Source: Georgenia wutianyii (GTDB lineage Bacteria > Actinomycetota > Actinomycetes > Actinomycetales > Actinomycetaceae). Taken from it: a stretch of 64,000 bases of DNA. Under the pieces are notes generated by a model. The model was not told the origin of the DNA. It saw only the letters and a program-made list of their open reading frames with translations, and did not search any database. Both the position numbers and the translations under genes were made by a program. The DNA lies in the NCBI RefSeq assembly GCF_006349365.1, contig NZ_CP040899.1:1240001-1304000 (forward strand). The letters run 5' to 3'. This document shows, piece by piece, positions 53,246 through 61,905 of the stretch (its first letter is position 1; each line of letters opens with the position of its first letter).

Positions 53246-54757
53246 ATGACGAGGACCAACTCACGCCGGGCTCTGCCGGCGGCGCTGCTGGCCGTGGGGC
53301 TGGCGCTCGCCCCCGGGACGGCCACGGCGGCCCCCGAGGACAGGCCGCACGTCACCATCATCGCCACGGGCGGGACCATCGCCGGCAAGGCCGAGGGCCG
53401 CGACACCTACACGAGCTACCGGGCGGGCACCTACCCGATGAGCGACATGCTCGCCCAGATCCAGCCGGAGGTCGGGGCCTTCGCCGACGTCGACGTCGTG
53501 CAGTTCGGCAACGCGGGCTCCGGCGGCTACACGATCGAGCAGTACCGCGAGCTCACCCTCGCCGTCGAGGACGCGCTCGAGGAGTCCGACGCCGTCGTCG
53601 TCACCACGGGCACCGACACGATGGAGGAGTTCGCCTACTGGCTCGACCTCACCGTGCAGAACCGCAAGCCGGTGGTCCTCACCGGGGCGATGCGGCCCTG
53701 GGCGGCCGGTGAGACCGCGGGCGAGGCGGGCGTCCTCGGCGCCGACGGCCCGGCCAACCTCCTCCAGGCGGTGCGGCTCGGTGCGAGCGGGCAGACGTAC
53801 TGCTTCGGCACGGTGCTCATGCTGAACGACGAGATCCACGCCGCGCGGGACGTGACGAAGGGCAACACGACCCGCAACGACACGTTCATCACCCGTCAGC
53901 TCGGCGTCCTCGGGTGGATCGACGGCGCCGACGTCCACGTCCAGCGTGCGCCCGCCCGGGTGCTCGACTGCGCGCAGGAGGAGTGGTTCACCCCCTTCGA
54001 CCTCAGCGAGGTCGCGGCCGGCTCGCTGCCGCGCACGGAGATCGTCTACAACTACCAGCAGGCCGGCGGCGAGGCGATCACCGCCTTCACCGAGGCCGGG
54101 GTCACCGGCATCGTCACGGCCGGGACGGGGGCCGGCGGGATCTCCTCGGCTCCGGGCCAGGCGCGTCGGGCCGCGATCGCCGAGGGCGTGTGGTTCGCCA
54201 GCTCGAGCCGGACCGGCTCGGGGACCGTCTCGGGTGGGGGGACGGGGATCATCGCCGCCGGGGACCTGCTGCCGCAGAAGGCACGGCTCCTGCTGCTCCT
54301 GAGCCGCGCGTTCACCCAGGACATCGAGCAGGCGCGCGAGTGGTTCGCCACGCTCGGCACCCCGAGCTTCGACCAGTCGGCGCTCGCGGCCGTCCTCAGC
54401 CCGACGCCGGGGGCGGCGCCCGCGCCGGAGCCCACGCCGACCGAGCCGGCGCCAGAGCCGGGCGCGACGGCCGAGCCGACGACGGCGCCGCCCGCCGGGC
54501 CGCCGGCCGGCGAGGAGCCCCCGGCGGGCGAGGTCCCGGGCGGGGGAGAGCCGGGCGGTGAGGAGGCCCCGGACGGGGCGGAGCCGACCGAGGCCGGTGG
54601 CGCCGGCGGGACCGGTGGTCCGGGCAGCGCCGGCTGGCTGCCGGCGCTCGGCGCTCCGGTGCAGGGCGCGCTCACCGTCGCGGCGCTCGCGCTGCTCGTG
54701 GGCGGCACGCTCTACGCCTACCGCCGGCGGGCGTTCACGGTGGCGTTCGGGGAGTGA
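53246..54757 (+). CDS. type II L-asparaginase with C-terminal membrane anchor
   Basis: A 503-residue secreted asparaginase. A signal peptide (RRALPAALLAVGLALAPGTATA) precedes the enzyme, which has both threonine motifs, IIATGGTIAGK and VVVTTGTDTMEEFAYWL, plus the VLTGAMRP segment. After about residue 390 it is unusual: a roughly 90-residue Pro/Glu/Gly linker, a transmembrane helix (LTVAALALLVGGTLYAY) and an RRR stop-transfer tail, so the enzyme is probably tethered at the outer membrane face. WLPALGAP precedes the helix but lacks the Thr of a sortase LPxTG. ATG 53246 has GAGGAGGA upstream. Confidence 0.9.
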   Translation: MTRTNSRRALPAALLAVGLALAPGTATAAPEDRPHVTIIATGGTIAGKAEGRDTYTSYRAGTYPMSDMLAQIQPEVGAFADVDVVQFGNAGSGGYTIEQYRELTLAVEDALEESDAVVVTTGTDTMEEFAYWLDLTVQNRKPVVLTGAMRPWAAGETAGEAGVLGADGPANLLQAVRLGASGQTYCFGTVLMLNDEIHAARDVTKGNTTRNDTFITRQLGVLGWIDGADVHVQRAPARVLDCAQEEWFTPFDLSEVAAGSLPRTEIVYNYQQAGGEAITAFTEAGVTGIVTAGTGAGGISSAPGQARRAAIAEGVWFASSSRTGSGTVSGGGTGIIAAGDLLPQKARLLLLLSRAFTQDIEQAREWFATLGTPSFDQSALAAVLSPTPGAAPAPEPTPTEPAPEPGATAEPTTAPPAGPPAGEEPPAGEVPGGGEPGGEEAPDGAEPTEAGGAGGTGGPGSAGWLPALGAPVQGALTVAALALLVGGTLYAYRRRAFTVAFGE

Positions 54758-54763
54758 CGTACG

Positions 54764-54803
54764 CGCCTGGGGGGAGGGGCCGGTGGGCCCCTCCCCCCAG
54801 GCG
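54764..54803. terminator. bidirectional terminator, asparaginase / LacI regulator
   Basis: An 18-bp perfect stem (CGCCTGGGGGGAGGGGCC and complement) with a GGTG loop between convergent genes. Confidence 0.9.
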
Positions 54804-54806
54804 TGC

Positions 54807-55820
54807 TCAGCGCTGGATGGCGGCCGCCGTGGAGTGGCGGACGATGAGCTCGGCGACGAAGAGCAGCTCGCTGCGCGGGGCGCGGGCGCCCTTGACCTCG
54901 GCGATGAGGGAGGTGACCGCGGCGTGGCTCATCGCGTCGACCGGCTGGCGCAGGGTGGTGAGCGGCGGGTCGGTGAAGGCCATGAGCGGTGAGTCGTCGA
55001 AGCCGACGACGGACACGTCCTGGGGGACCGAGAGGCCGCGGGAACGGACGGCCCGGACGGCGCCGAGCGCCATGAGGTCCGAGCCGCAGATGATCGCGGT
55101 GCAGCCGTGGTCGAGGAGCATCCCGGCCGCTGCCTGGCCGCCCTCGAAGGTGTAGAGGGTGGGCACGACCGGGTTGGTGCCCCCGGGCAGGAGCTGGGCG
55201 GTGGCGCGCTCGAAGCCGAGGCGCTTGCGCTGGGAGGGGACGAAGCGGTCGGGACCGATCGCCAGCCCGATGCTGCGGTGTCCCTGGGACACGAGGTGGC
55301 GCACGGCCAGCTCCATGCTGCCGCTGTCGTCGGTGGAGAACGCGGGGGCGTCCAGCTCCCCGGTGTACCCGTTGACGAGCACGAAGGGGATGTCGCGGGA
55401 CTGCAGGCGGCGGTAGCGCTCGGCGTCGGCCTGTGTGTCGGCGTGGAGGCCCGAGACGAAGACGATGCCGTCGACACCGTGGTCGAGGAGCATCTCGACG
55501 TACTGGTCCTCGGTCGTGCCGCCGGGGGACTGGGTGCACAGCAGCGGGGTGTACCCGAGGGTCGAGAGCACGGACTCGATGGACTGGGCGAAGGCCGGGA
55601 AGACCGGGTTGGTGAGCTCGGGGACGATGAGCCCGATGAGGCCGGCGGAGCGCGCCCGCAGCCGCTCGGGGCGCTCGTAGCCGAGCATGTCGAGCGCGGC
55701 GAGGACCGCCTTGCGGGTCTCGGCGGCGACCTCGGGCTTGCCGTTGAGCACGCGCGACACGGTCGCCGTGCTGACTCCTGCCTGCTCGGCGACGTCCATC
55801 AGTCTCGTGCGGCCTTGCAT
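54807..55820 (-). CDS. LacI-family transcriptional regulator
   Basis: A 337-residue repressor. The N-terminal HTH is LMDVAEQAGVSTATVSRVLNGKPEVAAETR followed by a hinge helix region. The sugar-binding core includes IGLIVPELTNPVFPAFAQSIE, VDGIVFVSG, FVLVNGYTG and VVGFDDSPLMAFTDPPLTTLRQP. ATG 55820 is preceded by GAAGGGG. It is divergent from the maltose-type transporter operon and the shared region contains two operator-like palindromes. It is therefore probably the local repressor relieved by a malto-oligosaccharide. Confidence 0.93.
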   Translation of the reverse strand: MQGRTRLMDVAEQAGVSTATVSRVLNGKPEVAAETRKAVLAALDMLGYERPERLRARSAGLIGLIVPELTNPVFPAFAQSIESVLSTLGYTPLLCTQSPGGTTEDQYVEMLLDHGVDGIVFVSGLHADTQADAERYRRLQSRDIPFVLVNGYTGELDAPAFSTDDSGSMELAVRHLVSQGHRSIGLAIGPDRFVPSQRKRLGFERATAQLLPGGTNPVVPTLYTFEGGQAAAGMLLDHGCTAIICGSDLMALGAVRAVRSRGLSVPQDVSVVGFDDSPLMAFTDPPLTTLRQPVDAMSHAAVTSLIAEVKGARAPRSELLFVAELIVRHSTAAAIQR

Positions 55821-55857
55821 GGCAGACCCCTTCTTCTGCAGCGGCTCCGTCTGTGTG

Positions 55858-55870
55858 TGCAATCGTTACA
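55858..55870. promoter_or_regulatory. LacI-type operator 1 (imperfect)
   Basis: TGCAATCGTTACA is an imperfect inverted repeat 37 bases before the LacI start, resembling operator 2. Confidence 0.45.
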
Positions 55871-55879
55871 TGAAATCTC

Positions 55880-55893
55880 TGCAACGTGTTGCA
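55880..55893. promoter_or_regulatory. LacI-type operator 2 overlapping the transporter promoter
   Basis: TGCAAC-GT-GTTGCA is a perfect six-base inverted repeat. Its right arm overlaps TTGCAA (55889-55894), the -35 of a promoter with an 18-bp spacer and TACAGT at 55913-55918, directed at the solute-binding protein gene. Confidence 0.65.
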
Positions 55894-55992
55894 ATCGCCG
55901 TCCGTGGCGACTTACAGTTCCAGCAAACGGCACAGCGACGCGGCTCACAGGCCGTGATGTCGCCTAGGCCACACGACAAGGAGAGATAACGC

Positions 55993-57243
55993 ATGCGTCG
56001 CAGCATCGTGATCACCGCCGCCGCCGCTTTGACTCTCGGTCTGGCCGCCTGTGGCGGAGACGCCGAGGAGACCCCGGCCGACGACAGCACCACCACCGAC
56101 GAGGCCACGGCCGACGCCGGGGCCAACGGGGACGGGGGCAGCCTCACGATCTGGGTGGACGACACCCGCCAGGCGGCCGTCGAGGCCGCCGCGGAGGCCT
56201 TCGAGGCCGAGACCGGCACCGCCGTCGAGCTCGTGCAGAAGAACTTCGACGACATCCGCCCGGACTTCCTCGCCCAGGTTCCCACCGGCGAGGGCCCGGA
56301 CATCACCGTCGGTGCCCACGACTGGCTCGGTGAGTTCACCGCCAACGGCGTCGTCGCCCCGGTCGAGCTCGGCGACAAGGCGTCGGAGTTCGAGGAGGTC
56401 GCGGTCGAGGCCTTCACCTACGAGGGCCAGGTCTACGCCCTGCCCTACGCGATCGAGAACATCGCGATCTACCGCAACGCCGCGCTGGTCGACGAGACCC
56501 CCGCGACCTTCGACGAGATGATCGCCATGGGTGAGGCGTCCGGCGCCCAGTACCCGTTCCTCGTGCAGGTCACCGAGGTCGGCGACCCCTACACGATGTA
56601 CCCGTTCCAGACCTCCTTCGGGGCCCCGGTCTTCGAGATGAACGAGGACGGCAGCTACTCGCCCGAGCTCGCGCTCGGCGGCGAGGCCGGCAACAACTTC
56701 GCCACCTGGCTCGCGGAGCAGGGTGCGGCCGGCACGCTCAACACCTCGTGGGAGTACGACATCGTCGTGGAGGCCTTCGCCAACGGTGAGGCCGCCTACC
56801 TCCTCGGCGGCCCGTGGATGCTGTCCTCCTTCGAGGGCATGGACATCGCGGTCGACCCGATCCCGTCCGCGGGTGGCGAGCCCGCCCGTCCGTTCACCGG
56901 CGTCCAGGGCTTCTACGTGAGCGCCCAGAGCGACAACGCGCTCCTCGCGAACGACTTCCTCGTGAACTACATGGCCACCGAGGAGGCCCAGGTCGCTCTC
57001 TACGAGGCCGGTGACCGCACCCCGGCGCTCATCAGCGCCGCGGACACCGTCTCCTCCGACCCGATCGCCGCGGGCTTCCGCGAGGTCGGCGCCGAGGCCG
57101 TCCCGATGCCCTCCATCCCCGAGATGGGCGAGGTGTGGAACTTCTGGGGCGTCACCGAGGGCCAGATCATCGCCGGCGCCGTGAACCCGGTCGAGGGCTG
57201 GGAGAAGATGGTCGCTGACATCCAGGCCGCGATCGGCGGCTGA
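55993..57243 (+). CDS. maltose/maltodextrin-type ABC solute-binding lipoprotein
   Basis: A 416-residue extracellular binding protein. The signal peptide ends in LGLAACGG, a lipobox, followed by an acidic linker. The mature part shows MalE-like features: LTIWVDDTRQAAVEAAAEAFEAETG, PDITVGAHDWLGEF, YALPYAIENIAIYRN, YLLGGPWMLSSFEG and FTGVQGFYVSA. AAGGAGAG precedes ATG 55993. It is first in the binding protein-permease-permease operon under LacI-type control; no ATPase is encoded here, so a shared MsiK-like ATPase elsewhere is expected. Confidence 0.94.
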   Translation: MRRSIVITAAAALTLGLAACGGDAEETPADDSTTTDEATADAGANGDGGSLTIWVDDTRQAAVEAAAEAFEAETGTAVELVQKNFDDIRPDFLAQVPTGEGPDITVGAHDWLGEFTANGVVAPVELGDKASEFEEVAVEAFTYEGQVYALPYAIENIAIYRNAALVDETPATFDEMIAMGEASGAQYPFLVQVTEVGDPYTMYPFQTSFGAPVFEMNEDGSYSPELALGGEAGNNFATWLAEQGAAGTLNTSWEYDIVVEAFANGEAAYLLGGPWMLSSFEGMDIAVDPIPSAGGEPARPFTGVQGFYVSAQSDNALLANDFLVNYMATEEAQVALYEAGDRTPALISAADTVSSDPIAAGFREVGAEAVPMPSIPEMGEVWNFWGVTEGQIIAGAVNPVEGWEKMVADIQAAIGG

Positions 57244-57250
57244 TCCGACA

Positions 57251-57282
57251 GCGGCGCGCCCGGGTCGCCCCGGGCGCGCCGC
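57251..57282 (+). terminator. intra-operon hairpin after the binding-protein gene
   Basis: GCGGCGCGCCCGGG pairs over 14 bp with its complement around a TCGC loop. As in other binding-protein operons it probably limits read-through or protects the upstream message, giving more binding protein than permease. Confidence 0.7.
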
Positions 57283-57339
57283 CGCGCGATCCTGGTCCTA
57301 CGCGCTGGCCCCGCCCGCGCACCTCCCGGAAGGCTTTTG

Positions 57340-58959
57340 ATGTCCCAGCCTCAGCATCCTCAGCTCTCGGCGGCGAGCGACGACGCCAAGCAGCTGCGGA
57401 CCCGACCTCTGCGTACTCCTCACTCGCGGACGTACACGCCGGGGTTCTTCTTCAAGATCGCCGTCATGGCGCTCATCAACGCCCTCGGCGTCTACATCCT
57501 CATCCAGGCGTTCACCGTGGAGTCCTGGGGGGTCTTCGCGGGGATGCTCGCCCTGCTCGTGCTCGCCGACTACGTGTACTTCTCGCGGCGCGCGCTGCCG
57601 ATGAAGTACATCCTCCCTGGTCTCGCGTTCCTCCTCGTCTTCCAGGTCTTCACCGTCGCCTACACCGGGTACGTCGCCTTCACCAACTACGGTCAGGGCC
57701 ACAACTCGACGAAGGGCGACGCGATCGAGGCGCTGCTCATCCAGAACGAGCAGCGGGTCGAGGGGTCGAGCTCCTACCCCCTCGCCGTCGTCGACCGTGA
57801 CGGGGAGCTCGGCTTCGCCGTCCTCGAGGACGGCGACGTGCTGGTCGGCACGGCCGAGCAGCCGCTGCGCGAGGTGGATGACGCCGTCGTCTCCGACGGC
57901 ACCATCACCGAGGTCCCGGGCTGGGAGATCCTCGACCGGCAGGAGGTCATCGCCCGGCAGTCCGAGGTCGTCGACCTGCGCGTGCCCTTCTCCGAGGACG
58001 CCGAGGCAGGCTCGGTGCGCACGCAGGACGCGCGCAACGGCTTCGTCTACCGCTCGGTCCTCGACTACGACGAGGCCACGGACACGATGACGAACGTCGA
58101 GACCGGCGTCGTCTACACCCCCAACGACAACGGTCAGTTCGAGGCCCCGGACGGCTCCACGCTCAACGTGGGCTGGCGGGTGAACATCGGGCTCGACAAC
58201 TTCACGACGGCGTTCGCGGACTCGCGCTACGCCGAGCCCTTCCTCAAGGTGCTCATCTGGACGTTCGCCTTCGCGATCCTCACCGTCGGCCTGACGTTCT
58301 TCCTCGGCCTGTTCTTCGCGCTCGTCCTCAACGACGAGCGGGTACGCGGCCGCAAGGTCATGCGCGCCTTCCTCATCCTGCCCTACGCCTTCCCGGCGAT
58401 CATGTCCTACCTGCTGTGGCGGGGCATGCTCAACACCGACTACGGCTTCATCAACCAGGTGCTCCTCGGCGGCGCGGAGATCCCGTGGCTGTCCAACGAG
58501 TGGCTGGCGCGCGCCGTCGTGCTCGGGGTCCAGCTGTGGGTGGGCTTCCCGTACATGTTCCTCATCACGACCGGTGCGCTGCAGTCGATCCCGAGCGACG
58601 TCATGGAGGCCGCCCGCATCGACGGCGCCGGCCGCTGGCGGATCTTCCGCTCGATGACGCTGCCGCTGCTGTTCATCGCGGTCGCCCCGCTCCTCATCTC
58701 GTCCTTCGCCTTCAACTTCAACAACTTCAACGGCATCGAGATGCTCACCGAGGGCGGGCCACGCTTCCCGGACAGCTCGGTCCCCGTCGGTGCGACCGAC
58801 ATCCTCATCACGATGGTGTACTCCATCTCCGGTCTCGACGGACGCGCGGCGACGAACTACGGGCTCGCCTCGGCGCTCTCGCTCGTCATCTTCCTCATCG
58901 TCGCGACCATCTCGGTGATCACGTTCCGCAAGACCCAGGCGCTGGAGGACATCAACTGA
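57340..58959 (+). CDS. maltose-type ABC permease (MalF-like)
   Basis: A 539-residue permease with eight hydrophobic segments. The first two (IAVMALINALGVYILIQAF, VFAGMLALLVLADYVYF) are followed by a long extracytoplasmic domain (about residues 110-290), as in MalF. The cytoplasmic coupling loop has EAARIDGAGRWRIFRSMTLPLL. I choose ATG 57340 with GGAAGG six bases upstream; an in-frame TTG precedes it. It is followed after one base by the second permease. Confidence 0.93.
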   Translation: MSQPQHPQLSAASDDAKQLRTRPLRTPHSRTYTPGFFFKIAVMALINALGVYILIQAFTVESWGVFAGMLALLVLADYVYFSRRALPMKYILPGLAFLLVFQVFTVAYTGYVAFTNYGQGHNSTKGDAIEALLIQNEQRVEGSSSYPLAVVDRDGELGFAVLEDGDVLVGTAEQPLREVDDAVVSDGTITEVPGWEILDRQEVIARQSEVVDLRVPFSEDAEAGSVRTQDARNGFVYRSVLDYDEATDTMTNVETGVVYTPNDNGQFEAPDGSTLNVGWRVNIGLDNFTTAFADSRYAEPFLKVLIWTFAFAILTVGLTFFLGLFFALVLNDERVRGRKVMRAFLILPYAFPAIMSYLLWRGMLNTDYGFINQVLLGGAEIPWLSNEWLARAVVLGVQLWVGFPYMFLITTGALQSIPSDVMEAARIDGAGRWRIFRSMTLPLLFIAVAPLLISSFAFNFNNFNGIEMLTEGGPRFPDSSVPVGATDILITMVYSISGLDGRAATNYGLASALSLVIFLIVATISVITFRKTQALEDIN

Positions 58960-58960
58960 C

Positions 58961-59857
58961 ATGGCCACCATGACCGGTTCCCCCCAGGCCACCCTCGCCG
59001 AGCGGCGCCCGAGCCGACGCCGCTGGTGGAGCGAGGTGGGGTGGCGCTACATCGTCGCCCTGCTCGCCATGCTCTACGCGGTGTGGCCCATCGTCTACAT
59101 CATCTCGGCCTCGCTCAGCGAGCGGGGCACGCTCACCGGCTCCAACGCCCTGTTCACCGACATGAGCACGGCGAACTACGCCCAGCTCGCCGACACCTAC
59201 TTCTGGACGTGGCTCGGCAACACGGTGTTCATCGCGGGCGTGACGTCCATCGGCACCGTCCTCATGGGCGCCGCCGCGGCGTACGCGTTCTCCCGCTTCC
59301 GGTTCACCGGGCGGCGGGTGGGCCTCATCGCCCTGCTCATCGTCCAGATGTTCCCGCAGCTGCTCGCGTTCGTCGCGATCTTCCTGCTGCTGCTGCTCCT
59401 GGGTGACATCACCCCGGTGCTCGGCCTCAACTCCCAGATCGCGCTCATCATGGTGTACCTGGGTGGGGCGCTGGGCGTGAACACGTTCCTCATGTACGGG
59501 TTCTTCAACACCGTGCCCAAGGAGCTGGACGAGGCGGCGAAGATCGACGGCGCCACCCACGCCCAGACGTACTGGACGATCATCCTGCGTCTGGTCGTGC
59601 CGATCCTCGCGGTCGTCGCGCTGCTGTCGCTGATCTCGACGTTCTCCGACTTCCTGCTCGCCAAGCTGATCCTGCAGTCGGAGTCGAACTGGACGGTGGC
59701 GGTGGGCCTGTACGGGTGGGTCTCGGACCAGCTCTCGGCGAACTGGGGCCTGTTCGCGGCGGGTGCGACGATCGCGGCGATCCCGATCGTGCTCATCTTC
59801 CTGTTCCTGCAGCGGTACATCGTCTCCGGACTCACCGCCGGCTCCGTCAAGGGCTAG
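58961..59857 (+). CDS. maltose-type ABC permease (MalG-like)
   Basis: A 298-residue permease with six hydrophobic segments and the EAA loop DEAAKIDGATHAQTYWTIILRLVVPI. It pairs with the MalF-like protein to form the channel. ATG 58961 follows the upstream stop by one base, so translation is coupled. A terminator-like hairpin follows. Confidence 0.94.
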   Translation: MATMTGSPQATLAERRPSRRRWWSEVGWRYIVALLAMLYAVWPIVYIISASLSERGTLTGSNALFTDMSTANYAQLADTYFWTWLGNTVFIAGVTSIGTVLMGAAAAYAFSRFRFTGRRVGLIALLIVQMFPQLLAFVAIFLLLLLLGDITPVLGLNSQIALIMVYLGGALGVNTFLMYGFFNTVPKELDEAAKIDGATHAQTYWTIILRLVVPILAVVALLSLISTFSDFLLAKLILQSESNWTVAVGLYGWVSDQLSANWGLFAAGATIAAIPIVLIFLFLQRYIVSGLTAGSVKG

Positions 59858-59871
59858 GACGCACCACCACC

Positions 59872-59905
59872 GAGAGCAGGGTTCCCCCCGGGGAGCCCTG
59901 CTCTC
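59872..59905. terminator. terminator after the maltose-type transporter operon
   Basis: GAGAGCAGGG pairs with CCCTGCTCTC and the stem extends inward through TTCCC/GGGAG, followed by a short T/C-rich tract. Confidence 0.8.
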
Positions 59906-59941
59906 CGCGTTTCCTCCCCCGCCCCCCGCCCCTCGCCCGCG

Positions 59942-60013
59942 ACAGCCGACTTCCGCGCGACAGTCGACTTCCGCGCGAGAGCCGACTTCCGCGCGAGAGC
60001 GGAGTTCCGCGGG
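59942..60013. repeat. tandem 18-bp repeat, four degenerate copies
   Basis: Units ACAGCCGACTTCCGCGCG, ACAGTCGACTTCCGCGCG, AGAGCCGACTTCCGCGCG and AGAGCGGAGTTCCGCGGG run from 59942 to 60013. It is the complement of the 49195 repeat. Located between convergent genes, just beyond the transporter terminator. Confidence 0.85.
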
Positions 60014-60017
60014 CGGG

Positions 60018-61211
60018 CTACCGCCGGGCGCGGGGGTCGCGCACGGGCGGCCGGGGCTCCTGCCACATCCACACGGCGGTGTGCCGCGGCAGGTTCTGCC
60101 GGGCGCCCGGGCCGACGGCGAGCGGACCGGACGCGAGGAGCACCTCGCGGTCCTCGGGCAGCGGAAGGTCCTCCTCGCCGAGGTTGACGACGACGAGGAT
60201 GTCGCCGCAGAGGAAGCTGAGCACCTGCGCGGGCACGGGGCCGCCGAGCTCCTCGACCCACGCGAGCGGGGCGAGGCCGAGGCGGTGGTCCGAGCGCAGC
60301 CGCAGTGCCGCGCGGATCGTCTCGTAGGGGGTGCCGGGTATGCCGCGCTGCTCCTCCAGCAGCTCCGCGGCCCGCGCGACCCGGGCGTCGTCCCGCTCGG
60401 GCGACGTCTTCACCGGCAGACCGAGCTCGATGCCCTGGCGCAGGTAGACGGCGCCGGGCATGGCGAGGACGACGAGCGCGCCGCTGAGCGCCAGCAGCGG
60501 GGTGCCCGCCTCGGCGACGTCGGGCACGAGCCAGGCACCGGCGGTCCCGAGAGCGTCGCGGATGCGCAGGCTCGCGGTCACCGAGGCGATGAGCTCGGAC
60601 GGACTGGCGACGTGGAGCAGGTCTGCGTCGACGAGGTGGTGCAGCCAGTCCTCGTGGAGCATGTCGGCGGCGCGGGCCTGTACTGCGGGGGCGAGGCGTG
60701 TGGAGAGGATCGGGTCCTCGGTGCGGGCGTGCTCGGCGAGCAGGGCGTGCAGCTCGCGGTAGCGGGCGTGGGAGACCGGGGCGGACTCCTGGACGGGGCC
60801 GAGGTCCAGGCCGTCGGCGCCGCGACTGAGCCAGAACCGGGCGCACGCCTCGTCGCGCGGGTCGAGGGGGTCGACGCGCAGGATGACGCGCAGGCCGGTG
60901 CGCCGGGCCCGCTTCAGCAGCTCGTCGACGGCGGCGACGACGCCTTCTCCCGCCTCACCGGGCAGGGGCGGGCAGCCGATGCGGATGGCCTGGACGCCGA
61001 GCCGGGAGACGCGGCGCAGCTGCGCGATGCGCTGGGCGACGTCCTGCTCCGTGGCGACGGCGCCCAGGAGCGGCGGCTCGTTGACGTAGACGACGGCGTA
61101 GCGCCACCACTCCTGGTGTCCGCGTGAGGCGCGGTGGACCATGCGAGTGGTCACCGGCCCCGCGGCGGTCGCGACGCCCGTCGGTGGGCTGGGGGCGGTC
61201 ATGGCGCCCAT
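60018..61211 (-). CDS. GH13-like pseudoenzyme (degenerate alpha-glucosidase relative)
   Basis: A 397-residue relative of the GH13 enzyme at 51268-53088. The N-terminal WWRYAVVYVNEP corresponds to the YQIYPRSF strand, FWLSRGADGLDLG (127-138) to [13 protein letters not shown], and the C-terminus [17 protein letters not shown] to the same closing strand. The catalytic Asp is Gly138 and the preceding Arg is Asp136. The domain B/NHTS region is collapsed, and neither the acid/base Glu motif nor SNHD is found. It therefore appears unable to hydrolyse glycosides and may bind sugar or partner. ATG 61211 or 61202 could start it. It lies beside the maltose-type operon. Confidence 0.75.
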   Translation of the reverse strand: MGAMTAPSPPTGVATAAGPVTTRMVHRASRGHQEWWRYAVVYVNEPPLLGAVATEQDVAQRIAQLRRVSRLGVQAIRIGCPPLPGEAGEGVVAAVDELLKRARRTGLRVILRVDPLDPRDEACARFWLSRGADGLDLGPVQESAPVSHARYRELHALLAEHARTEDPILSTRLAPAVQARAADMLHEDWLHHLVDADLLHVASPSELIASVTASLRIRDALGTAGAWLVPDVAEAGTPLLALSGALVVLAMPGAVYLRQGIELGLPVKTSPERDDARVARAAELLEEQRGIPGTPYETIRAALRLRSDHRLGLAPLAWVEELGGPVPAQVLSFLCGDILVVVNLGEEDLPLPEDREVLLASGPLAVGPGARQNLPRHTAVWMWQEPRPPVRDPRARR

Positions 61212-61223
61212 TCTCGCACCCGG

Positions 61224-61838
61224 TCAGGCTCCCGTCTCCTGGCGGGCTCCCGTCTCCTGGCGGGCCCTCCACTCAGGGCGCAGGACGGACATGACGAGCT
61301 GGTCGACCCGCGCACCGCCGTAGCGCAGCGCGTCGCGCTCCCGGCCCTCGAGGACGAAGCCGACCTTCTCGTAGACGTGCTGCGCGCGCGGGTTGAAGGC
61401 GTAGACGCCGAGGGAGATGCGGTGGAGGGGCAGGTGGCTGAAGGCGTGGTCGAGCAGGAGGCGGGTGGCCTCGGTGCCCAGCCCGCGGTCGCGCCCGCCC
61501 GGCCCGAGGAGGACGCGGAAGTTGCACGTCTCGTTCTCGGGGTCCCAGTCGTTGAGGACGACCTCGCCGGCCCAGGTCCCGGTCGCGTTGTCGACGACCA
61601 TGAGGTCGAGTCGGCCGTCGCGGGCGGCCAGCCCCTCGTACCACTCGCGGACGTGGTCGACGTCGACGTCGGGCCGGCTCGCCTCCTCGTCGCTGTGGAC
61701 GCTGCCGGTGAGGCGGGCGACCTCGGGGTCGGCCAGGGCCTCGAGCACGTGGGGGAGGTCGGCGGGCTCGTAGGGGCGCAGGGTCACGAGGGCCCCGGTG
61801 ATCACCGGTGCGGTGAGCCAGGGGGAGGGTGTGGTCAC
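61224..61838 (-). CDS. GNAT family N-acetyltransferase
   Basis: A 204-residue RimJ/RimL-type acetyltransferase: PVITGALVTLRPYEPADLP at the start, the acetyl-CoA loop GPGGRDRGLGTEATRLLLDHAF and the HRISLGVYAFNPRAQHVYEKVGFVLEGRERDAL helix-strand. The substrate is unknown. The last 12 codons are a perfect duplication (RQETGARQETGA), suggesting recent repeat expansion at the C-terminus. GTG 61838 start. Confidence 0.9.
   Translation of the reverse strand: MTTPSPWLTAPVITGALVTLRPYEPADLPHVLEALADPEVARLTGSVHSDEEASRPDVDVDHVREWYEGLAARDGRLDLMVVDNATGTWAGEVVLNDWDPENETCNFRVLLGPGGRDRGLGTEATRLLLDHAFSHLPLHRISLGVYAFNPRAQHVYEKVGFVLEGRERDALRYGGARVDQLVMSVLRPEWRARQETGARQETGA
61227..61262. repeat. perfect 2 x 18-bp duplication in the GNAT C-terminus
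   Basis: GGCTCCCGTCTCCTGGCG occurs twice in tandem, encoding ARQETGARQETG on the minus strand just before the stop. Confidence 0.85.
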
Positions 61839-61905
61839 GGGTGGACTGTGCCGTGCCGCCCGGCGCGTTGTCGAACCGGGGTGTCGCCGGCGTCACTGGC
61901 GCACG

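Noticed and set aside
54640-54670. Sortase anchor on the asparaginase (WLPALGAP)
   Set aside because: The Thr of LPxTG is missing and no sortase gene is seen in the window; a plain transmembrane anchor explains the sequence.
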